A stretch of 64,000 bases of DNA from Cognatundibacterium rugosum (GTDB taxonomy: Bacteria; Pseudomonadota; Gammaproteobacteria; Burkholderiales; Burkholderiaceae_D). Below are positions 15,647 to 24,044 of the stretch, piece by piece. Numbering within the stretch: the stretch's first letter is position 1; every line of letters begins with the position of its first letter. The notes beneath the pieces are model-generated. The model was given only the letters and a program-made list of their open reading frames with translations. It searched no databases and was not told the origin of the DNA. The translations under genes and the position numbers were made by a program. Where the stretch lies: the NCBI RefSeq assembly GCF_014284365.1, contig NZ_JACOGG010000001.1, forward strand, positions 1-64,000, in the 5' to 3' direction.

Positions 15647-17108
15647 TCTTTGCTAAGCGGGCTTTCACCCGTTCGGTCGTCCATGCGACAAACTTCTCAT
15701 AGAAAACAGTGACTATTTCGGCGGCGGGGCCTGCCGAAGTCAAGCTGAATTCGTGCCGGTCCCACTTTGTTGTTAGACCCGGTCTATATTTATCCCATGA
15801 AACCTCATCATATTCCATGAAGGAAAAGAATACCTGAATCGTAGTTTTTGAAATTACAAAAGTAAACCAAGCTGCATACTGTACAAGGTTCGGATGCCTT
15901 GGTTTTAGAATCATGCGGTATGCTAAAAAAGGTAATCCTTCGACTGTGCTTTCTAAGCCAGTGACTACTTGCCGAGTCTTTGTAACCATTTCGGACTCGG
16001 CTCCTGGGATACGAAAGAAAGCATTTATTCCACCACGTTGGACTTCATACGTCTCCACGCCAAATGTTGGTGAGGCAAAGTACTCGTGCTCTTTACTCGC
16101 CTTTACCCAATCACCTAATGTCTTTGGATTGGGTACCGAATAGTAATCATCAAACCAGTTGGAGGAGATCTCATAGATGCTGTCAAGCTCGGAAGGTTGC
16201 GGTGAAATTTCTAACGCGGTTTTCAATGCAACCGCAAACGAGCGGGCTTCATCAAGAGTAACGTAACGCTTAGCATCTGCCTCTACCAACGCAAGTAAAG
16301 TTAATGGTTCGACCACTGCAATTGGCGGGCTAATTTCGCGTGTAACAGTACTGTCCAACACATTCTCATCAGGGGCGTATCTGGTAATGAGCGTTTCGAT
16401 CTTATTTCGTGCATCTTCAGGATAAATTCCAAAAACCTCAGTAAAATCAGCTTGGCTAACGAAAAGTGGACGTTGCTGTCGTCGTGTCGAAAATGCGTCT
16501 GAGATTGAATCAATAACATCTTTGTACCTAATTGAGTCTGCGCTTGAAGTCGTTACTGATCTCGCAAATTCGTACGTAAAATCGCTAATATTCTCATCTG
16601 CATATGACCTCTGATCACTTTGAGAGCTAAAAAGAAAATAGCAGTTTGAAAAAGTATTTGTACTTTTTAAATAATCGTCAAATGACGATCCGTCCTTAAT
16701 ATAAAGTGTTCCGGAATAGCAAGCATCCACTACCTTAATAGTTAACTTTGGAGATAAACTTTTAAGCATTGCGTCAAGTTCAGAGTTAGCCAAACTCGTT
16801 GCTGCAACACGTGATTTCGAATAATCGCGCAATAGATAGTTGAAGCCATCATCGGTGTAGTCACCGTGGCCGGTAAAGTAGAAAAAAAGATCTTGGATAT
16901 CTTCATGCTGAAATCTATGTATTGTTTCCGCAAGTTTTGCCTTAAGGGTTTGCGCATCACTAGACGCGATAGTAATGACTTCGGAAAAATGTCCACCGAT
17001 ACGCAGTACCATGTCTACAACCTCGACGTCCGCCTTACACGCGGGCAAATCAAGGGTTATGTCCTCGTAGTCGGTGACGCCTAAGATGATCGCTATATTT
17101 TTTTGCAT
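15633..17108 (-). CDS. Caspase-like (peptidase C14) protease
   Basis: A 491-aa protein whose first 230 residues are a caspase/metacaspase fold: N-terminal strand NIAIILGVTDYED, catalytic histidine in DLFFYFTGHGDYTDDG (H81) and catalytic cysteine in IKVVDACYSGT (C130). The remaining 260 residues are unrecognised and contain no transmembrane helix. Bacterial caspase-like proteases of this kind act as proteolytic effectors in conflict systems, often causing cell death after a trigger. Here the gene lies between an FGE-domain gene and an HNH nuclease gene, all leftward. Substrate and trigger are unknown. Confidence 0.85.
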   Translation of the reverse strand: MQKNIAIILGVTDYEDITLDLPACKADVEVVDMVLRIGGHFSEVITIASSDAQTLKAKLAETIHRFQHEDIQDLFFYFTGHGDYTDDGFNYLLRDYSKSRVAATSLANSELDAMLKSLSPKLTIKVVDACYSGTLYIKDGSSFDDYLKSTNTFSNCYFLFSSQSDQRSYADENISDFTYEFARSVTTSSADSIRYKDVIDSISDAFSTRRQQRPLFVSQADFTEVFGIYPEDARNKIETLITRYAPDENVLDSTVTREISPPIAVVEPLTLLALVEADAKRYVTLDEARSFAVALKTALEISPQPSELDSIYEISSNWFDDYYSVPNPKTLGDWVKASKEHEYFASPTFGVETYEVQRGGINAFFRIPGAESEMVTKTRQVVTGLESTVEGLPFLAYRMILKPRHPNLVQYAAWFTFVISKTTIQVFFSFMEYDEVSWDKYRPGLTTKWDRHEFSLTSAGPAAEIVTVFYEKFVAWTTERVKARLAKNASL

Positions 17109-17609
17109 GTTCGGTCGGAAAATTATAAATTGGTCAACGACGATAGCACAAAAAATATAACAAATGAACTTCGTTGTTAACGTTCTTTTTTGGGCGATGG
17201 TTAACCCTTTACTGCTGAATTCTTAATTCTGATACCGCTCACAAAATGCACACCAAACCATGCGGCGAAATGTTGCGTAGCGTACTGGAAACGAAATGTG
17301 TCCCTTGCTATGTTCAGAGTTCCATTCAGTTCCAAGATCAATTCAGGAACTTGCGGTCACATCTACGAAGTCAATTTGAACGTTTGGCAACCATTATGAA
17401 ATGGTTCTAAAAGGAACGGCAGCCTTGAATTAATAGCTGCCGTTAAGTCACGAAATCGCCACTCCATTGATATCTAATTGGCAATATTTTTCAAATAAGC
17501 ATAGATCTACAGCGACAAGGTTTTTGAGTCAGCTCACTGATTTCTCTACATTGGAGTAGGTTTGCCTTCAAAAAAAACAGTACTTACACTTTGCGTAATG
17601 GACACCTGA
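17109..17609. other. Intergenic, 500 bp, with a hairpin; no gene seen
   Basis: No coding frame is convincing between the FGE-domain gene and the caspase-like gene. AACGGCAGC (17415-17423) and GCTGCCGTT (17436-17444) form a 9-bp stem. On the minus strand it is followed by CCTTTTAG, a weak terminator for the FGE-domain gene. The rest, AT-rich near 17110-17240, probably contains the promoter of the caspase-like gene. Confidence 0.5.
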
Positions 17610-19421
17610 TCAACCCTCGAGATCTATTACAACGCGGAAGGTCACTTTTATGTTCTTGTAGGCTCCCCAAGATTCTGACCCAATCTCTCCTTCCCAGAAA
17701 CGTCCACTGATAACTCCTTTTTCTTGGCACCACTCGTAGGAATCCCAAGCATCAATGAAAGCAAGACCTTCATGATCAACCCACGGAAGGGGATTTTTCC
17801 AGGAAGCACAAGGCGGGAAATCCTTTATCCAGCGTTTTCTAGATCTGTCGGCGACACCACTTTCGTCAGGAAATTCGGGCATATCTGGACTAACCTCCAA
17901 GAATCTTGATTCAGACCATGTAACTGCTGACGGCACATTTTTATGTCCCGCATTACCTTGTGGATTTACAATTGGACGAGGGGGAAAGTTTTCCCACGGA
18001 AAATCCATGAAAGCCATTGATTCGTAATGCTTCGAGTAGGCAGGACGAATAGCGCGCAACTCCGATTGAGTAGGGAGTCTAAGATTGACACCAAGTTGTC
18101 TCTCTCGCCAAGCACAATACGCCTGCGCATCAGTCCACGACGCACCAACAGGAACTTCATCAGAAGCCTTATCGTTAGCACGTTCCCAAGGTTCTCGGAC
18201 AGTGTTCCGACGTTCGCCATAACCTGTTTCAATTAACATCTGCCGAAAAGAAGCAACGTCCACAATATCACTCATTGCAACACTCCGGCCATTGACTAGA
18301 ACTGCTTTAAATCCATTTGGAAGAGGTCCAGTCCATTGAGCCCTATTTTGCTCAGACCAAAGACGTTGATCTTTAAGCCAAGAGATGCGAACATCAATGT
18401 CACTTGTCATTCGACGTTCCCAAATTTTGCCTCCTCGATCATAGAAAGCCTGTTCTGCCTCATGTTCCTCTCGCTCCTCCCATATATCTTGACGGAAGTG
18501 AAACTTCCTCAGATGGTCGCTTTTAGTCATCAACCGTGAGGGAATATCTTCAATTTGAAGATTATTTGAATTTGCAATGCCGATAGGATGAGGTGGTTCT
18601 GACTCTCTGTAATTACGCCACAAAATATCCCATTTACCATCATGTGCCCGCAATACGACAAGCCGATCGTTATAAGGTCTTACGTCCACCCACCCTTCTG
18701 ATTGGCAGTTGAAGACCGCTCGAAAAGCGCGGACGGCAGCGGCAACTCTCGCTTGGCTTTCCTCACGAGCTTTTGGATCAGAACCTTGCGCCCAGTAGGT
18801 TTTATCGATAATACGTTTAGGATCCCCATAGATCAATTTATCGTCAAGAAACCCCCATTGCATCATCAAGTCGTGTCTGCGTTTGAAAAGCTGGCGACCT
18901 CTGTCCTCTGCATCCTTAAACGCCCCTTTGATAGTTACGATCGCATCTTGAGGACAATGAATACCGTCTCCATTGTCCCAAGCAGACCAATCAACACCAT
19001 ATCCAAGAAATATTCGCGCTGGACATGTTAAGTCAGAGTGAAAAATGCGATCAGAAAGCTGGCGTGGAGTTGGACCTCCGAGAGGACCAAAATGCAGATC
19101 AATACAACCGCCGTGGTCAACGGGGAAAACCCCCGTCTGAGAAGTACAGCCATTTTTTTTCAAAAAACGTTCAAAATCAGGCCAACCTGTCGACAGGAAA
19201 TCTCCGAAGTCTCCTGAAAAACCGAGCCGATCAACAATGGCATTTAATGTTTTCCGATGTTGCAACTGATCGGCATCTGGATGAAGGATACGATGCTTTG
19301 CGCCCTGCTTAATTTCTTCTGGTGAAATTCCGCGGAGTGGAATGGCATGGCCATCACGCAGTAGTAGGAAGCCAAGACGGTGCTCGGCGGATTTGATTTT
19401 TTCAGACACACTTTTCTCCAA
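17610..19421 (-). CDS. FGE-sulfatase (SUMF1)-domain protein of a conflict-type module
   Basis: A 603-aa protein. The C-terminal region (from about residue 400) is a formylglycine-generating-enzyme-like fold: VPVGASWTDAQAYCAWRERQ, LRLPTQSELRAIR, then WDSYEWCQEKG...GAYKNIKVTFRVV. These correspond to the conserved 'V..W.DA..YC.W......RLPTE.E' and the closing 'FR' strand. The paired catalytic cysteines of true FGE are not evident, so it is probably a binding or recognition domain rather than an active oxidase. The first 400 residues are not recognised. FGE-type domains frequently accompany caspase-like and other effectors in bacterial conflict systems; here the caspase gene is next downstream. 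Confidence 0.7.
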   Translation of the reverse strand: MEKSVSEKIKSAEHRLGFLLLRDGHAIPLRGISPEEIKQGAKHRILHPDADQLQHRKTLNAIVDRLGFSGDFGDFLSTGWPDFERFLKKNGCTSQTGVFPVDHGGCIDLHFGPLGGPTPRQLSDRIFHSDLTCPARIFLGYGVDWSAWDNGDGIHCPQDAIVTIKGAFKDAEDRGRQLFKRRHDLMMQWGFLDDKLIYGDPKRIIDKTYWAQGSDPKAREESQARVAAAVRAFRAVFNCQSEGWVDVRPYNDRLVVLRAHDGKWDILWRNYRESEPPHPIGIANSNNLQIEDIPSRLMTKSDHLRKFHFRQDIWEEREEHEAEQAFYDRGGKIWERRMTSDIDVRISWLKDQRLWSEQNRAQWTGPLPNGFKAVLVNGRSVAMSDIVDVASFRQMLIETGYGERRNTVREPWERANDKASDEVPVGASWTDAQAYCAWRERQLGVNLRLPTQSELRAIRPAYSKHYESMAFMDFPWENFPPRPIVNPQGNAGHKNVPSAVTWSESRFLEVSPDMPEFPDESGVADRSRKRWIKDFPPCASWKNPLPWVDHEGLAFIDAWDSYEWCQEKGVISGRFWEGEIGSESWGAYKNIKVTFRVVIDLEG

Positions 19422-19833
19422 ACAATATCATCCCTTCCCCAAGGCCGCCAGTGGGAATGTGATGAAGCTGTAAGAGTGCGTTGAATTTGATTGTCGTGCT
19501 TGTTTGCGACGAGGAGAACTTGCTTTCGGCGTTGGCGGCGCCGACGACCCTGCAGGGCGTCTCTGAGCCCTTGTTTATAGGCTAACACATTGATCTAATT
19601 ACAGTCAAGCAATCACCGAATATGAGGTAATTGAAGTTTGGCGTAAAGCAGTCTAAATAATCGATAACACTCGCAACTGTTTTAAATGAACAATTTTCAG
19701 GAAGTAGAATAGAAAAATTCCTGTCGAAATTTGCATTTCAAATCAGAATAGGTCACCTAGAAAACTAATCGGTTTACCATTCCACCGTAAATCTTTATGC
19801 TGGTTATTTTAAAAAAATCAGGCAACAACCAAA
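19422..19833. other. Divergent spacer between the FGE-domain gene and tniQ, with a candidate promoter
   Basis: About 410 bp. On the minus strand TTGACT (19608-19603) and TAGCCT (19584-19579) are 18 bp apart and could drive the FGE-domain gene. A GC-rich patch at about 19530-19570 interrupts otherwise AT-rich DNA. A short leftward frame from 19588 overlaps the FGE gene start but has no support. No CRISPR-like repeats were seen beside tniQ. Confidence 0.35.
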
Positions 19834-20934
19834 ATGATACCCAGCATACCTATTGCTTTACCTGACGAACATGCCATAGGGATTTTGGGACGTTTAGCCC
19901 GCCAAAATGGCTTAACCTCTAGAAACCAGATGATCAGAGCGTTACGAGCTAATTCAACAGATCAAGGTAACGTACCGCTACTCTGGCTCATTGGTGAAGC
20001 AATCGGAACAAGCAAATTCAAGATTGAAACCGAGCATTCTATGCTACCTGCTCATTTCCCGATGAATCGCTACTCTGATAATCCTGAAAGCACAACCAAA
20101 CGCGCTGGACTGGTAGGTTATCGTGGCCTTTTGCCAGCAAATACGATGTGTTGGTGCCCATCTTGCAGAGATATTGATACTGCTGCACATGGATTTAGCT
20201 ACTGGCGTCGACTGCATCAACTACCTGGCATAGACTGGTGCAGAAAGCATCTCCGTCCAACGATACAAACACCTATTGAAATGACTTTCTTTGTGCCTGG
20301 CCATAAAAATACGCATGGTCCACTCAGTGTAAGTTATGTTGAAATGGAAACGGAAATTCACGACCCAGTTATTGTTAGGCTCGAAAAAATATTAACAAGC
20401 TGGTTACAACTTCCTGTTCCTTACCCCATTGCTGCATGGACAAAAGTGGTTAGTGAAGCCTGCCAAAAAGTGAATTTACGCATTGGCGAAATAGGGAAGC
20501 GACCGGTGGTAAGCGACCTGATTCGGGAGCAGTTCCCTCAAAGTTGGCTATTGCGCTATATGCCTGAAGTCGTAGATAAAAAACCAGCTACGTACATCCG
20601 TAAAATTGATGGAGCCACCCAAGATAAGCATCTTGCCTATCCCGCATTGACCTGCGCGGCTATACTGGCAGTACTCTTTGACAATGCAGATGAAGCCTTA
20701 ACTGCACTGAAATGCTCAGACAAAGTACCAAATCATCTTACAGATACGACACAAATGGCGATTGCAGCCTTTCGTAATGGTATCAGCCTAGTAGAAGCAT
20801 GCTCAATATCCGGCGCAAACATCAGCAATGTTGAAGCGGCACTCCGGCAGCAGCTCAAGACTGGTGCTATCTCAATTCGACAAAGACAGGTACAGGCAGA
20901 ATTTAGATCGTCTCCCCTCAACGCTTCAATTTGA
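19834..20934 (+). CDS. tniQ: TniQ-family transposition target-selection protein (second TniQ)
   Basis: A 366-aa TniQ protein. It starts IPIALPDEHAIGILGRLARQNGL and has the TniQ zinc motif CPSC...YWRRLHQLPGIDWCRKH (CxxC, H, CxxH). It lacks the long C-terminal DNA-binding region of the neighbouring tnsD-like protein, so it resembles the short TniQ class. It is encoded on the opposite strand from the tns operon and converges with tnsD, overlapping its end by 17 bp. TniQ proteins link TnsC/TnsB to a target. A second one suggests an alternative target pathway, but no Cas genes are present to partner it. Confidence 0.85.
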   Translation: MIPSIPIALPDEHAIGILGRLARQNGLTSRNQMIRALRANSTDQGNVPLLWLIGEAIGTSKFKIETEHSMLPAHFPMNRYSDNPESTTKRAGLVGYRGLLPANTMCWCPSCRDIDTAAHGFSYWRRLHQLPGIDWCRKHLRPTIQTPIEMTFFVPGHKNTHGPLSVSYVEMETEIHDPVIVRLEKILTSWLQLPVPYPIAAWTKVVSEACQKVNLRIGEIGKRPVVSDLIREQFPQSWLLRYMPEVVDKKPATYIRKIDGATQDKHLAYPALTCAAILAVLFDNADEALTALKCSDKVPNHLTDTTQMAIAAFRNGISLVEACSISGANISNVEAALRQQLKTGAISIRQRQVQAEFRSSPLNASI

Positions 20935-22639
20935 CTAACTGCAAAATTTGCCGCAGTGCTTGTGAAGCGCAAGGCCATTGTCCAGGATTGATGATAACTT
21001 TCCTAAGAGAAGGAATTGCGCGCTTAAGTTCCGACAAAGACCATACTTGATTTACATTTTGCGCTGCTATGCGCCGAACGGTATCTGCAATACGCTGGTC
21101 CGTTTTTTCAATTCGTTTTTCGGCGTGATTTGTCAACACTCTCGTAGGCACGTTAGCCAGACAATTATTTAGCCAATCCCTGTCATTTCTATACAGCCAC
21201 GCATACGCAGCCGGTTCAAGTTTCCGCAGTATTTTAATTCCCAAAAAACTATAGTTTTGCAAAATATCTGACCAAGTCTGGCGAGCGATATGTCCGCGCT
21301 GCTTAAACTTCTCTTCACGCCACTCATTTTGAAGACCAGGTGTCGTCAGCAAGACCCTGGTCACTGAGGTGACTGATATATCAAATTCTTCAGCAATTTG
21401 GGCTTTATCATGTCCAGCACGAAGCGCCGATTCAACTTTCCTACGAATATCTGCCTTCAATTTCTTCGGACGAGTTTGAAGCTCACCACCCTGTCGACTT
21501 ATACAAATGGCCATTGTGAGGTAGTTCACATGAGCAATTTTTGCAGCCTGTAAAACGCTCATTTTGTTATCCAGAACTTGCTGTATCAAAACCTTTATTG
21601 AGCTGTTCGGAGTATGCAATTTCGTAGCATTCTGAAGTGCATAAGAATCTGATAAACCTTTGCTACTTGTTGACGCATAAGTCCTCTGAAAATCAGGTAT
21701 GTCATCGAAAAAAACAGATATCCATATTAGGTAACGCAGTGGATGCGTTAATGCGCGACCCGTCAAGATCGCCTGCAACTGATTGCGCAGGTATTCAGAA
21801 TCCGTTTGATGGATCAGCTCAGGTAAGTACGATAATTTTTCAGAGACTTGTGTGAGAACAGATTCCATTGAAGACCAGCGAACGCGTCCTTGTTGATTCG
21901 CCATTTCTCTGTCAATAAGACGACTCCGGAAGGTACTGGCTACGCACATTGAATCAGCAAAATCTCCCGCTTTAACGCTCAGGATGCCGTTACACATTAA
22001 GGCTAGTTTGGTTAGCCACACGAATTCATCTGAATTCGGATCCAAACGCTCAAGTGGAGCCACAGGCGCGCCGTTGTTTATCCCTGGCAAAACCCATGCG
22101 AATCTGGCTAATTGATCGAGCTTCTGGGGAGATATATTCAATCCCACACGGTGACGGTTACACGCCCACACTCCAGGCAATTGATGGCACCTGTGCCAGT
22201 ATGCCCAACCATATTCATTAATATCGTCAACGATACACTGTGGGCATGCTTTTAAAGGGTGTGCAGCACCAATTCCACTCGTTAATAAGCCTAGCCGATA
22301 TTTCAGATGACCAATTCCATGTCCCAACATCGCGTGTTCTGCGCGAACCGCCAATTGCACAGATCGGAATGGCAAGTAATACGGCAATAGCGTGCGCTGA
22401 TGAATAATTTCCGTTGCTGTTCCCAATGTCTCCCCAGCCCGACTGGCAAGCGCCCCTATACGAGCGGGAAAATCATAGGCTGCGCCAGTCTGGTGATGAC
22501 CAAACAATTGCCGGCAAGTGACGCGATCCAAACCGTGAGCAGATAGTCGATGGTATCGACTGCACCAACTAAACAGAGTTTCATCTGCAAGTGGCTTTAA
22601 TCCAATTGTGAATCCATCAAACTCGGTCTGGTTATTCAT
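20918..22639 (-). CDS. tnsD: TnsD-like TniQ protein, probable attTn7 (glmS) targeting factor
   Basis: A 573-aa TniQ-family protein, close to Tn7 TnsD in size. The N-terminal TniQ region includes IGLKPLADETLFSWCSRYHRLSAHG and the zinc motif CPQCIVDDINEYGWAYWHRCHQLPGVWACNRH. The C-terminal half carries helix-turn-helix-like segments such as GHDKAQIAEEFDISVTSVTRVL, suited to recognise the glmS end sequence. The ATG at 22639 overlaps the tnsC stop (ATGAATAA). Because the element lies at attTn7 and this is the longer, operon-linked TniQ, it is the likelier glmS-specific factor. Confidence 0.85.
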   Translation of the reverse strand: MNNQTEFDGFTIGLKPLADETLFSWCSRYHRLSAHGLDRVTCRQLFGHHQTGAAYDFPARIGALASRAGETLGTATEIIHQRTLLPYYLPFRSVQLAVRAEHAMLGHGIGHLKYRLGLLTSGIGAAHPLKACPQCIVDDINEYGWAYWHRCHQLPGVWACNRHRVGLNISPQKLDQLARFAWVLPGINNGAPVAPLERLDPNSDEFVWLTKLALMCNGILSVKAGDFADSMCVASTFRSRLIDREMANQQGRVRWSSMESVLTQVSEKLSYLPELIHQTDSEYLRNQLQAILTGRALTHPLRYLIWISVFFDDIPDFQRTYASTSSKGLSDSYALQNATKLHTPNSSIKVLIQQVLDNKMSVLQAAKIAHVNYLTMAICISRQGGELQTRPKKLKADIRRKVESALRAGHDKAQIAEEFDISVTSVTRVLLTTPGLQNEWREEKFKQRGHIARQTWSDILQNYSFLGIKILRKLEPAAYAWLYRNDRDWLNNCLANVPTRVLTNHAEKRIEKTDQRIADTVRRIAAQNVNQVWSLSELKRAIPSLRKVIINPGQWPCASQALRQILQLVKLKR

Positions 22640-24044
22640 GATTCCCCTTCCCGCGTGTAGACTTGCCGCTACTATTGAAAGTCCCCTCGCGGAGCAATTG
22701 GGCACCTGCATGCAATGTCTGTGCGGAAACAGACTGGCGTTTGGGCAACGGTGTAATAGTTGCATCTATCCGTTGGTCCTCCGTCTGATTTGCTGCTTTT
22801 CGTAACTCCCTAACTGTCGCCCTCGCGGCGGGGCTAAGTGCACTTTCTAGCAAAGCGGCAGGCATTTCTCTCAACGCAGATTCAATTGAGGGTATATTTG
22901 TAGACTTGAAGTGTGTTTCAAACGGAATTTCAGAAAATGGACACAGCAAATCTGGGCGTCGCTCCTCCAATAAATTGGATATTCCGAGCGATATCACATC
23001 CTCTACGTCCCGACGATAGCTACAATACTCGCGGCTTCGATATCCTGCCTTGACATCATCAACGGTAACGACATGAATACCATTGGTGCGAGCGATCCCA
23101 TAAGCTAAGATCAACAAACGCTTCAATGCTCTGAAAAGGCCAGCAGTGTATTGGTGCAGCAAATCCGCATATTCGACCGGATCAAATTGGAATGTCCCGG
23201 GCGACACGGCAAAATACTCTTTGATTACGTCTACCCAACATGCGTCCTCCCTACCAGGCGGATTCAGTATGATTGGTGAACTCAAGAGTCGATCTTTCTC
23301 CTCGTGCGGTCTCTGCATCAGTTTTCGAACCAGCGAATAGTTGGCAACAAACAATAATGGCGGTCTCAAATTCGCCAAAGACAAAATCAGTTGCGATGTA
23401 CGGGTATTCGCAGTATTACTCTGAGTAAAAAATTGCATTTCATCTACGATCAGCAAACTGGTTGCAGTAGCCATCAGCCAGTCCGAAACATGTGCCATCA
23501 ATACGTCAATTTGTTGGCCGTTAGATCCATTGATAGCTAACGGATTCGCGAGACTTTTGAGAACACCACGAACAGCCTGATGTCCATCGATGACCACTCT
23601 CCGTACTGGATAAATTCGAATTCTCTGAGTCTCCGTGATGAATTCGCCATCGAACTGAAGTCGACATATCCTGTCAAATGCCTGCACAAGAGATGACTTG
23701 CTGACGCCAGCCAATCCAGTCAAGCAACGGATTGGTTGTTTGACGTGAGTTGCCGACTGCAAGTCATAACGTAGCCGGTTATAGTCTTTAATTGTTGGGA
23801 AAGACGCTATTGCAAATGTCCTGGCCTGATCCAACAGGTTGGATAGAATATCGACGTGCTGTGGGCTTGGCACAAAAACCTTGGACCATACTTGTTCCAG
23901 TCTTAAAGCAGCGCTCTCAGGAGTAAGTTCATGGAGATCATGGATCAATTCCCCAGCGTGATAAGCCGATAATCGAATCGCTTCCTTATTTTGAAAGCGA
24001 TCAAACCATTCCAGCCATATTTGTGGCTCTCGAGGGATAATCAT
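22632..24044 (-). CDS. tnsC: TnsC/TniB-type AAA+ transposition regulator
   Basis: A 470-aa ATPase that would assemble on target DNA and connect TniQ proteins with the transposase. Walker A is TGLAGVSKSSL (residues 109-119) and Walker B is SLLIVDEMQFF (D201, E202). The start overlaps the tnsB stop (ATGA) and its own stop overlaps tnsD, so tnsB-C-D are translationally coupled. Length and layout fit Tn7-like TnsC. Confidence 0.88.
   Translation of the reverse strand: MIIPREPQIWLEWFDRFQNKEAIRLSAYHAGELIHDLHELTPESAALRLEQVWSKVFVPSPQHVDILSNLLDQARTFAIASFPTIKDYNRLRYDLQSATHVKQPIRCLTGLAGVSKSSLVQAFDRICRLQFDGEFITETQRIRIYPVRRVVIDGHQAVRGVLKSLANPLAINGSNGQQIDVLMAHVSDWLMATATSLLIVDEMQFFTQSNTANTRTSQLILSLANLRPPLLFVANYSLVRKLMQRPHEEKDRLLSSPIILNPPGREDACWVDVIKEYFAVSPGTFQFDPVEYADLLHQYTAGLFRALKRLLILAYGIARTNGIHVVTVDDVKAGYRSREYCSYRRDVEDVISLGISNLLEERRPDLLCPFSEIPFETHFKSTNIPSIESALREMPAALLESALSPAARATVRELRKAANQTEDQRIDATITPLPKRQSVSAQTLHAGAQLLREGTFNSSGKSTRGKGNHE

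Noticed and set aside
17610-19421. Diversity-generating retroelement target, suggested by the FGE-type fold
   Set aside because: No reverse transcriptase gene or template repeat is present in the window.
19244-19588. Leftward 114-codon frame overlapping the FGE-domain gene start
   Set aside because: It runs out of frame through a coding region, is very basic at one end and has no ribosome binding site.
19422-19833. Possible CRISPR array or guide RNA beside the short tniQ
   Set aside because: No regularly spaced repeats and no cas genes were seen here or elsewhere in the window.
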